In this document: positions 23,923 through 30,362 of the stretch, piece after piece | How the letters are laid out: each line of letters starts with the position of its first letter | Numbering within the stretch: position 1 is the stretch's first letter | Origin: CG2-30-44-17 sp964344725 | GTDB taxonomy: Bacteria > Patescibacteriota > Gracilibacteria > UBA1369 > UBA12470 | Length of the DNA stretch: 30,362 nucleotides | NCBI GenBank assembly: GCA_964344725.1 | Contig: CAYFOI010000018.1 | Location: 1 to 30,362, forward strand | Reading direction: 5' to 3' | Notes under the pieces: model-generated | The model's database searches: none | What the model saw: the letters and a program-made list of their open reading frames with translations, nothing else | Told to the model about the DNA's origin: nothing | Translations under genes and position numbers: made by a program

Positions 23923-25058
23923 ACATCATAATGATTACAGGTGATGGGGCTATTGCATATGGCAAGAAGAATATTTTTTACGAAATGCTAGAAGAGTTTT
24001 CAAAGCATTTCAATCGTATTGACATCATCTGCCCATCAAACGAAAAAGGGAAAGTGATATGTATACATGACAATGTTTATTTACATCCATCTAAGATTAC
24101 GCGAAAATTGCACCTGGATTTTTTATTGCATTGCCAATTTGCTAAGAAAAAAATCAAAGAACTTGTCAGCCAAAGGGAGTACGGAGTAATCAGCGCTCAT
24201 ATTGTCCCACCATTATTTAACCAGGCGAGTGCAGGATTAGAAATGAGCGAAAAATTAAAGATACCAGTAGTAATGGAGCTTATGCATGTCGCGGGTTACC
24301 CAAAAGCTTTCAGTTGGCAAGAAACTTTCGAGCAAAAAACACTAATCAGATTTTTTAAAAAAAATAAAAAACGTATAAAACACGTTCGAATAATCAACGA
24401 ATTCGAATTAGAGAAATTTATCTCGGATCACGATCTCGTAGAGAAGGAGAAGCTATTCAACGTAACATCTTATTATCTGGATTTCACAATGTTCAAGCCA
24501 AGAGATGTTGAGCGGTATCCAGATACATTTGTCTACGCAGGTCGTTTAGAAGAGAACAAAGGAATCCCGCTCATAATCGACGCAATTAAACTTATTCAAG
24601 ACACTCATCCAGGAGCCAAACTTAAGATAGTCGGCGACGGGATACTTAAAAAAGAGATAGACGAGAGAATTAAGAACGAGAAACTAAAAGACATCGTAGA
24701 GGCAACAGGCTGGCTACCAACTCAAATGGATGTCGCCAAAGAATACAACAAAGCAACAGCACTTATCATGGCATCTTCGTGTGAAGGTGGGCCACGAGTT
24801 TCCGTTGAAGCGATGGCGTCAAAGGCCCCAGTTCTAGTTACTCGAGTAGGAAGCATGCACGATATTATCAAAGACGGAGAAAATGGACTTTTTATCGATT
24901 GGACACCAGAATCAATTGCCGAGAAAATGCGTTTTATCCTAGAAAACCCCGAAAAAGCCAAAGAGATTGGCGAAAAAGGATTCGAAACATCTCAACCATT
25001 TGAAAAAAGTAAAATCCTAGCTCAATACGCAGAAGAACTTCAAAAGCGTGCTAAGTAA
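23919..25058 (+). CDS. Glycosyltransferase family 4
   Basis: The 379-residue GT-B protein has the C-terminal donor domain of GT4 enzymes: 'FVYAGRLEENKGIPLIIDAI' (204-223), 'LKIVGDGIL' and an E-X7-E motif E289-E297 in 'EGGPRVSVE'. The N-terminal domain is less conserved and lacks the common GG-X-E start. Donor and acceptor are unknown. It overlaps the acyltransferase gene upstream and its last eight bases overlap the convergent GT4 gene at 25051, without a terminator between them. Confidence 0.92.
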   Translation: MNIIMITGDGAIAYGKKNIFYEMLEEFSKHFNRIDIICPSNEKGKVICIHDNVYLHPSKITRKLHLDFLLHCQFAKKKIKELVSQREYGVISAHIVPPLFNQASAGLEMSEKLKIPVVMELMHVAGYPKAFSWQETFEQKTLIRFFKKNKKRIKHVRIINEFELEKFISDHDLVEKEKLFNVTSYYLDFTMFKPRDVERYPDTFVYAGRLEENKGIPLIIDAIKLIQDTHPGAKLKIVGDGILKKEIDERIKNEKLKDIVEATGWLPTQMDVAKEYNKATALIMASSCEGGPRVSVEAMASKAPVLVTRVGSMHDIIKDGENGLFIDWTPESIAEKMRFILENPEKAKEIGEKGFETSQPFEKSKILAQYAEELQKRAK

Positions 25059-26130
25059 TATGGTCGAGAATCTTCTTAACCCTAGCGTCCCAACAATAAC
25101 CAGAGGGGTCGGCGCGCTTTTCTCCATCAATAGCTTCTTTAATAGCTCTAGCAAGGTCAGCCGAATCGCCAGCCTTAAAAATATAAGCATTATCTTCGTT
25201 GAAAATCTCCATCAAAGACGCAAGGTCAGAGGAGACAACAGGTCGATCTGCAGCCATGTACTCAAAAGCTTTAAGAGGAGAAGTGTAATTAGCTGAAATA
25301 GCAGATTCTCCAGTATTAGGGATGACTAAGACATCAGCCGCCTTTAAATAATAAGGGATATCTTTATGGGAAATATGTCCAATAAAAAACGCATTAGAAC
25401 TGCTGCCAAGATCTTCCAAATCATCGGGGTCTAAAGTGCCACCTACGATATATACTTTTGCGTCAAGGGAATTTGAAGCTTCAACAAGACTAGAAATGCC
25501 TTTCCACCTTTGTAAACTACCTGTATACATGACGATTTTATCATTGGCAGGAAGACTTAATTTAACCCGAGCTTCATCACGACTTATATCAAGATCAAAC
25601 TGATCAATCTTAACGCCATCAGGAGCTACGAAAGCATTAGGAACCTCCTTTTGTAGGCCTTTGCTTATTACTATGACTTTATCAAAACGATTAACAAGAA
25701 ATTTATAAATCCTCTTCCCAATCGATCTCTGGGGAAAATTATGAAGCTCAAGAATTTTATTTTTCTTGTAAAAGAGAAAAAGGCCAAGCCATGCATCACG
25801 TGTATAGATCACATCAGGCTTCTTAATCAAATACAAAATCCCAATCATTACAAAGAAACTAAGTGACTGAAGCCAAAAAGCGAAAAGCTCAATAACCCTA
25901 AGCGGAAAAAGATCTATACAAAAAACCTTTTTTACAGGGAACCGTTTATCAATATTGTAATAATCCCAAATATTTTCAACAGGTTGTTCCTTGTAGGTGC
26001 CAAAACGAAAAGGAACAATTAGAGATACCTTAAGACCAGCTTTTTTAAACGCTTCACAATTCTGCATTACTTGAACACTGTTTGCCTTGGTACTCGGGAT
26101 CCTAAGATTTGTTATATAATCGAGTTTCAT
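25051..26130 (-). CDS. Glycosyltransferase family 4
   Basis: The 359-residue GT-B protein starts 'LDYITNLRIPSTKANSVQVM' (3-22), a start seen in some GT4 enzymes. The donor domain has 'MYTGSLQRWKGISSLVEA' (201-218) and 'SPLKAFEYMA' (284-293). In this subgroup the first Glu of the E-X7-E motif is replaced by the SPLK segment while the second (E290) stays. A hydrophobic stretch at about 83-102 may dip into the membrane. It overlaps the upstream GT4 gene by four bases (ATGA on the minus strand), forming an operon with UDP-xylose synthase. Confidence 0.9.
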   Translation of the reverse strand: MKLDYITNLRIPSTKANSVQVMQNCEAFKKAGLKVSLIVPFRFGTYKEQPVENIWDYYNIDKRFPVKKVFCIDLFPLRVIELFAFWLQSLSFFVMIGILYLIKKPDVIYTRDAWLGLFLFYKKNKILELHNFPQRSIGKRIYKFLVNRFDKVIVISKGLQKEVPNAFVAPDGVKIDQFDLDISRDEARVKLSLPANDKIVMYTGSLQRWKGISSLVEASNSLDAKVYIVGGTLDPDDLEDLGSSSNAFFIGHISHKDIPYYLKAADVLVIPNTGESAISANYTSPLKAFEYMAADRPVVSSDLASLMEIFNEDNAYIFKAGDSADLARAIKEAIDGEKRADPSGYCWDARVKKILDHIT

Positions 26131-27185
26131 GAAACTATTTCGATAAATTTTTCTAGAGAAAGTTTTTTGTCAAAATTCTTTACACGCTGAATCCCTACTC
26201 TAGACATATGGTGTCTAAGGTCATCATTTTCCAAAAGCTCAGTGATTTTATCTGTAAAAGTATCAATATCACTCTGTGGGACCATAAATTGCTTCTGCTC
26301 ATGGTTAAGTACAGCTTTAGATCCTAGGGTTTCAAAGGCAACTATAGGGGTGCCAGCTGCCATCGCTTCAATCATAACACGCCCAAACTCTTCTTCGCGT
26401 GAAGGCATTATAAATACATCAGCACATTTGTAGTGCGATACGACCTCGCGGTTAGGTACAGCACCTATTAATTTAACACGATCGTTTTTTATGTTTTTTA
26501 ACGTATTATAAAGAGGTCCGTCGCCAACAATAACAAAATCGCAATCTGTTTTGGCTAGAGTTTTATCAATAATTTCAGGGAGGAATCCAGCTCCTTTCCT
26601 AGGGGAAAGCCAATGCACAAATAGTACACTCTTGCGTTTACCCTTGTCGCATATAGCCTGCTTATTAGACATTTCATCAACATCAACCCAGTTATGCATC
26701 ACCCTTATTTTATGCTTAGGTACCTTGTAGAACTCATGATAATAATTAGCCATTAAATTGGTGCAGGTAACTACATTGTGGATAAGTTTGATAGCAAATC
26801 TAAATGGCCATTTCCCACCAGAATAAAGATTTTTCTGCTCGCAATACCATACAAAGCTTTTAGCTCTAGCAAGACGGGTAACGATCCCAGCTATAATGGC
26901 ACTAAAATAAGAATAGTGGACATAAAAACGTTTATAACCACGTATTCTAAGCCGCAGAAACCAGAAAAATCGCTCTAAAAGATTTATCCCAGGTGTTTGC
27001 CATTTTTGTATATGCCAATCTTGGATGTTTTCGAATTTAGGATTGCCATTGCCGCTCTCAATAAAAAGGAAGACCTCTAGTTGCTTTGCAGCATCTTCAA
27101 GTAAGTCCACAAGATATTTATAATGAGACGCTGTATTAACGTCGTATTCTGGCAATACGAATACTAATTTTTTTTTATTGGACAT
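26127..27185 (-). CDS. Glycosyltransferase family 4
   Basis: The 352-residue GT-B protein shows 'SVLFVHWLSPRKGAGFLPEI' (186-205), 'FVIVGDGPLYNTLK' (217-230) and an E-X7-E motif E265-E273 in 'EEFGRVMIE'. It should add one sugar from a nucleotide donor on the cytoplasmic face. Its start is 3 nt after the stop of the UDP-xylose synthase gene, and it is coupled to the next GT4 gene by an ATGA overlap. This context makes UDP-xylose a possible donor for one of the two GT4s, though nothing in the sequence proves it. Confidence 0.92.
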   Translation of the reverse strand: MSNKKKLVFVLPEYDVNTASHYKYLVDLLEDAAKQLEVFLFIESGNGNPKFENIQDWHIQKWQTPGINLLERFFWFLRLRIRGYKRFYVHYSYFSAIIAGIVTRLARAKSFVWYCEQKNLYSGGKWPFRFAIKLIHNVVTCTNLMANYYHEFYKVPKHKIRVMHNWVDVDEMSNKQAICDKGKRKSVLFVHWLSPRKGAGFLPEIIDKTLAKTDCDFVIVGDGPLYNTLKNIKNDRVKLIGAVPNREVVSHYKCADVFIMPSREEEFGRVMIEAMAAGTPIVAFETLGSKAVLNHEQKQFMVPQSDIDTFTDKITELLENDDLRHHMSRVGIQRVKNFDKKLSLEKFIEIVS

Positions 27186-27188
27186 GTT

Positions 27189-28127
27189 CTATTTAGAAAA
27201 CCATTTAATGGTCCTTTTAAGACCTTCTTCAAACTTAATCTTCGGTTCAAATTCAAGTTTCTCGCGTGCCAAAGAAATATCCGGACGGCGTACCTTCGGA
27301 TCATCTTGAGGCAGATCCTTATAAGATATTTTGCTCTTTGCGCCTGTAAGCTCAACAATTTTCTCAGCTAGAGATTTGATCGAATATTCCTCGGGGTTAC
27401 CCAGATTCACAGGCCCTTTAAAATCACGCCTAGCCATCATAGCAACAATTCCATCCACCATATCATCTACATAACAGAATGAACGAGTCTGATAACCATC
27501 GCCATAAACTGTAATAGGCTTACTCTCAAGAGCTTGTGTTATGAAATTAGGAATAACACGCCCATCATGAGCCCTCATTCGCGGTCCATAAGTATTGAAA
27601 ATTCTAACGATCTTAGTACTAAGACCAAACTCGTGAGCATAATTTGTCACCAAGCTCTCAGCAAAACGCTTTCCCTCATCATAACAACTGCGAGGTCCAA
27701 GGCAATTAACATTACCCCAATAAGACTCTTTTTGTGGATGCTCAAGCGGGTCACCATAAACTTCAGAGGTAGAAGTGTGTAGGAACTTGGCATCAAGCTT
27801 AACCGCAAGGTCTAGCATATTTTTTGTACCAGCAGCACTAACCCAAAGAGTTTCAAGAGGTATCTTCTGGTAATCAATAGGGGAAGCGGGACATGCGAGA
27901 TTAAAAATTTCCTTAACTCCTTGGAAATCAAGTTCTTCAGGGGCCAGTGGCTGCGTAATATCGTGTTCAATAAAACGGAACTTAGGATCATCAAAAAACG
28001 GTTCAATATTTGAACGATCACCCGTGATATAGCTATCTATGCAAATAACATCATAATCGCTCCCAAGAAGTCTCTCACAAAGATGACTCCCAATAAAACC
28101 TGCTCCGCCTGTAACAATTGCCTTCAT
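27189..28127 (-). CDS. UDP-glucuronate decarboxylase (UDP-xylose synthase)
   Basis: The enzyme turns UDP-glucuronate into UDP-xylose with bound NAD. The 312 residues carry the UXS hallmarks: 'GGAGFIGSHLCERLL' (7-21), 'ACPASPIDYQKIPLET' (78-93), 'SEVYGDPLEHPQKESYWGNV' (121-140) and catalytic Y149 and K153 in 'YDEGK'. 'VYGDGYQTRSFCYVDDMVDG' completes the match. Length is typical of the bacterial soluble form. Its substrate is made by Ugd in the rightward operon. It is first in a minus-strand operon with two GT4 genes. Confidence 0.95.
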   Translation of the reverse strand: MKAIVTGGAGFIGSHLCERLLGSDYDVICIDSYITGDRSNIEPFFDDPKFRFIEHDITQPLAPEELDFQGVKEIFNLACPASPIDYQKIPLETLWVSAAGTKNMLDLAVKLDAKFLHTSTSEVYGDPLEHPQKESYWGNVNCLGPRSCYDEGKRFAESLVTNYAHEFGLSTKIVRIFNTYGPRMRAHDGRVIPNFITQALESKPITVYGDGYQTRSFCYVDDMVDGIVAMMARRDFKGPVNLGNPEEYSIKSLAEKIVELTGAKSKISYKDLPQDDPKVRRPDISLAREKLEFEPKIKFEEGLKRTIKWFSK

Positions 28128-28151
28128 AAATAATGGCTTAAACGCCCGTAA

Positions 28152-28180
28152 AATGTACTACTGTAAGGATCAAATCGCAA
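28152..28180 (-). promoter_or_regulatory. Candidate promoter for the UDP-xylose synthase operon
   Basis: On the minus strand TTGCGA (28180-28175) is followed after 17 nt by TACATT (28157-28152). The predicted start near 28145 leaves a leader of about 18 nt. Each box matches at four of six positions, much like the metK promoter. Confidence 0.4.
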
Positions 28181-28199
28181 GGGTAGTAACTTGCAAAAC

Positions 28200-28228
28200 T
28201 TCCAAAAGTACATCTCATGAGATAAAAT
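28200..28228 (+). promoter_or_regulatory. Candidate promoter for the GtrA gene
   Basis: TTCCAA (28200-28205) and TAAAAT (28223-28228) are 17 nt apart. The -10 matches at five of six positions but the -35 is weak. The start codon is only 9 nt after the -10 box, so the transcript would be leaderless or nearly so. Confidence 0.35.
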
Positions 28229-28236
28229 AGGCCAGC

Positions 28237-28668
28237 ATGAAAAAATTAATACACAAAATCCCTAAAGACCTCAAACAGTTCATCAAATTCTGCATGGTCG
28301 GGATGGTGAGTTTGGCCGTAAACATGGCAGCTTATACACTCTTTACAAGATTTTTCGCAATCTACTATATCGTTTCAGATGTACTAGCGTATATTACAGC
28401 CCTTATAAACAGTTATTTGCTTAATAGAAGCTTCACTTTTAGGAATAAACATAAGCGTATTGGTATCCAATTTATAAAATACATCGCCGTTTATATGGTA
28501 GGCATGATCGCTTCTGCGACGCTGCTTTATATATTTGTAGATAAACTTGGCTTATACGATTTATTCGCAAAACTTTTAGTAATAGGGATAGTAATGATAT
28601 GGCATTTTACAGCAATTAAGTTTTTAATTTTTGATCGGGATGAAAAACAAGACCAAACAACAAGTTGA
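28237..28668 (+). CDS. GtrA family membrane protein
   Basis: The 143-residue protein has four hydrophobic helices (about 16-36, 42-60, 80-103 and 108-130) and the GtrA signature 'QFIKFCMVGMVSLAVNMAAY' (14-33) with 'SYLLNRSFTFRNK' (59-71). GtrA-type proteins help move or hold polyprenyl-phosphate-linked sugars made by GT2 enzymes; two such GT2s are in the window but neither is adjacent. A basic-polar tail follows the last helix. The gene overlaps the next methyltransferase gene by 29 bases. Confidence 0.92.
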   Translation: MKKLIHKIPKDLKQFIKFCMVGMVSLAVNMAAYTLFTRFFAIYYIVSDVLAYITALINSYLLNRSFTFRNKHKRIGIQFIKYIAVYMVGMIASATLLYIFVDKLGLYDLFAKLLVIGIVMIWHFTAIKFLIFDRDEKQDQTTS

Positions 28669-29275
28669 AAAAGAACACTACGAAGTTAAATACGATAGCC
28701 TAGACAGATTTAGGTCGTATTACTTCCAGATACGATCTGTCGCACAGAAAAAACCAAAAACAATTTTGGAAGTTGGCATTGGCAATAAAACAGTATCAAA
28801 TTACCTGAAGAAACAAGGGTTTAATATTACGACCTGCGATTTTGATGCGAATCTGCAGCCTGATAAAGTAGGAGATATACGGGATTTGCCATTTGAGGAT
28901 GAAGAGTTCGAACTTGTAACGGCATTTGAAGTTTTAGAACATTTGCCTTTCGAAGATTTCGAAAAAGCACTTAAAGAGCTAGGAAGAGTAGCCCAAAAGA
29001 CCGTAATAATTTCGATACCCTACGTTACAATCAATTTTTTTGGGAAGATAAAATTATTGCCATTTCTGCGGCCAATCTATTTCTTATGGCGAGTACTTGA
29101 ATACAGATGGAAGAAGCACGAATTTGACGGTCAACACTACTGGGAAATGGGGAAGAAGAGTTGTAGCCGAAAGAAAATTCGCCAAGTCATCAAAAAGGTC
29201 GGATTCAAAATAGAAAAAGAATTCACGCCGGAGTTAAATCCATACCATTACTTCTTCGTCTTGTCGAAAAGCTGA
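28640..29275 (+). CDS. Class I SAM-dependent methyltransferase
   Basis: The 211-residue protein has motif I 'ILEVGIGNKTVSNYL' (42-56), an acidic residue at 'CDFDANL', 'DLPFEDEEFELVTAFEVLEH' and 'ALKELGRVAQKTVIISIPYV', the Methyltransf_11 pattern. The region after residue 135 is aromatic and basic ('FLWRVLEYRWKKHEFDGQHY'). Substrate unknown. I chose ATG at 28640 over the in-frame TTG at 28631; it starts inside the GtrA gene, 29 bases before its end. Its last 28 bases overlap the convergent GT4 gene. Confidence 0.88.
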   Translation: MKNKTKQQVEKEHYEVKYDSLDRFRSYYFQIRSVAQKKPKTILEVGIGNKTVSNYLKKQGFNITTCDFDANLQPDKVGDIRDLPFEDEEFELVTAFEVLEHLPFEDFEKALKELGRVAQKTVIISIPYVTINFFGKIKLLPFLRPIYFLWRVLEYRWKKHEFDGQHYWEMGKKSCSRKKIRQVIKKVGFKIEKEFTPELNPYHYFFVLSKS

Positions 29276-30348
29276 GATAATTGCTCCAAATTCTCCTCCC
29301 AATTAAACCTTGTAGAAACCCATTTGTAAGCCTCTTCAGTTTTGTCTGCAACGCCTTGGATCTTTTTAGCAAGGTCTTCAGGGTTATTTGCTTCAGCCAA
29401 AGTTGCAGTAGACGGTGTGGCAACTTCATTTGTACCAAGTATATCTGTCGCAACAACGGGAGTTTTTAGATACATAGCCTCGACTACAGTATGAGGCAAT
29501 CCCTCATAATTTGAATTCAAAACAAATACAGACGCATTCGCGATGTACTGCAAGGTCTCTCTCCTAGGTAAAGACCCCAAAAACTCGACATCAGCATCAA
29601 GCTTGCTGGGAAGTTCGCGAAGCCGAGTTCCCTCAGGACCTTCGCCAATCACTTCAAGTCGATACCCTTTTAGCATACTCATAGCTTCAATTATACCTGC
29701 AATATTCTTATGAGGGACGAGGCGTCCAACAGTTACGATGGTCTTCTCCTTAACCCGCTTCTTGATTTCAGGAACGTCTACAGCGTTATAAACAACATGA
29801 ACCTTGCCGCGATCAACCCCATAATAAGTAACAAGAACATTTCTAAGATATTCGGAAGGTACAACGATCGAATCAACCCTGTTAAATGCACCTCTTTGAA
29901 GCCTTCTCAAAAAACCTCCACCGCCGGCTTCCAAAAAACCATCAAGATTTTTGTCGGTTTTACCTTTACGGCTTGCAGTTTCCCACGAAATATCTCCAAC
30001 AAACTTCATAATCATAGGTTTGCGAAGCAACTTGCCAACGAGTGTAGCAACAACTCCAACAACAAGCGGACCTTGAATATAAAGAAGACCAGCCTTCCGT
30101 CCATACCGAAAGACCTTACAAGCCAAATCTATTTGTCTAGCAAAAGACCCAATCAAAGGTATCTTGCGCAGCCACCCATCACTAACTCGAACCATATAAA
30201 CAGGGACATCATCAATTTTCTTGCTTTCATCCCCAAAAGCAATAATCTCGACTTCATGACCCTTAAGCCTATGAGCAAGCTCCCACGTATAAGTCGCAGG
30301 ACCCCCGATAACAGGTGGGAAAATAGGCGTAACTAATAAAATTCTCAT
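29248..30348 (-). CDS. Glycosyltransferase family 4
   Basis: The 366-residue GT-B protein starts 'ILLVTPIFPPVIGGPATYTW' (3-22) with the GG acceptor-side motif, then has 'VVYNAVDV' (185-192), 'TVGRLVPHKNIAGIIEAM' (206-223), 'LEVIGEGPEG' and an E-X7-E motif E282-E290 in 'EGLPHTVVE'. It is a complete retaining glycosyltransferase for the cytoplasmic face; donor unknown. The ATG at 30348 is only 14 nt from the window edge, so its upstream neighbours are not seen. Its 3' end overlaps the methyltransferase gene by 28 bases. Confidence 0.93.
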   Translation of the reverse strand: MRILLVTPIFPPVIGGPATYTWELAHRLKGHEVEIIAFGDESKKIDDVPVYMVRVSDGWLRKIPLIGSFARQIDLACKVFRYGRKAGLLYIQGPLVVGVVATLVGKLLRKPMIMKFVGDISWETASRKGKTDKNLDGFLEAGGGGFLRRLQRGAFNRVDSIVVPSEYLRNVLVTYYGVDRGKVHVVYNAVDVPEIKKRVKEKTIVTVGRLVPHKNIAGIIEAMSMLKGYRLEVIGEGPEGTRLRELPSKLDADVEFLGSLPRRETLQYIANASVFVLNSNYEGLPHTVVEAMYLKTPVVATDILGTNEVATPSTATLAEANNPEDLAKKIQGVADKTEEAYKWVSTRFNWEENLEQLSQLFDKTKK

Positions 30349-30362
30349 GTGCTACTGACTAC

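Noticed and set aside
29710..30336. A 208-codon open frame on the plus strand
   Set aside because: It lies wholly opposite a complete GT4 gene with intact motifs, and its own translation shows no recognisable domain.
1..30362. UGA recoded as glycine (Gracilibacteria/Absconditabacteria code)
   Set aside because: TGA ends several genes at the expected family length and at ATGA overlaps, and conserved glycines use GGN codons.

Overview
The window looks like chromosomal DNA from a small-genome, AT-rich bacterium, most likely a member of the Candidate Phyla Radiation (Patescibacteria). This is an inference from style, since no rRNA or marker gene is present. The signs are tight gene packing, ATGA/TAATG overlaps, convergent genes with overlapping 3' ends, weak or absent Shine-Dalgarno sequences, many glycosyltransferases, DUF2304 and GtrA membrane proteins, and a giant acidic multi-module surface protein. 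UGA serves as a normal stop (for example at the ends of the UDP-glucose dehydrogenase and flippase genes), which argues against the UGA=Gly code of Gracilibacteria/Absconditabacteria.

Layout. (1) 1-3394, + strand: the C-terminal 1130 residues of a secreted or surface-layer-like protein, closed by a strong bidirectional-looking terminator. (2) 3500-5912, - strand: a GT4 glycosyltransferase, a DUF2304 membrane protein and a DPM1-like GT2. (3) 6026-6544, + strand: an unrecognised 172-residue protein. (4) 6556-9296, - strand: ahcY and metK. The metK gene has a full SAM-I riboswitch with a visible terminator and antiterminator; a second terminator separates metK from ahcY. (5) 9312-22720, + strand: thirteen co-oriented glycan genes (methyltransferase, DPM1-like GT2, GT39-like membrane transferase, DegT aminotransferase, UDP-glucose dehydrogenase, UDP-glucuronate 4-epimerase, UDP-HexNAc-type 4-epimerase, Wzx flippase, methyltransferase, radical SAM enzyme, methyltransferase-like protein, GDP-mannose 4,6-dehydratase and a partner reductase). 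(6) 22717-30348: shorter blocks on both strands, holding an RmlC-like epimerase, a hexapeptide acyltransferase, four GT4 enzymes, UDP-xylose synthase, a GtrA protein and another methyltransferase.

How it fits together. The locus can make UDP-glucuronate and from it UDP-galacturonate and UDP-xylose. It can also make GDP-4-keto-6-deoxymannose, which could go to a 6-deoxyhexose or to GDP-perosamine. Five GT4 enzymes would assemble the glycan, Wzx would flip it, and polyprenyl-phosphate-sugar synthases (two GT2) would feed GT39/GtrA-type outer-face transfer. Several SAM-dependent enzymes sit beside a SAM-sensing metK and an S-adenosylhomocysteine hydrolase, which suggests a methylated surface glycan with the methyl supply encoded next door. 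No Wzy polymerase or initiating phosphoglycosyltransferase is visible, so the glycan locus probably continues past the right edge. No CRISPR array, transposase, tRNA or rRNA was seen.
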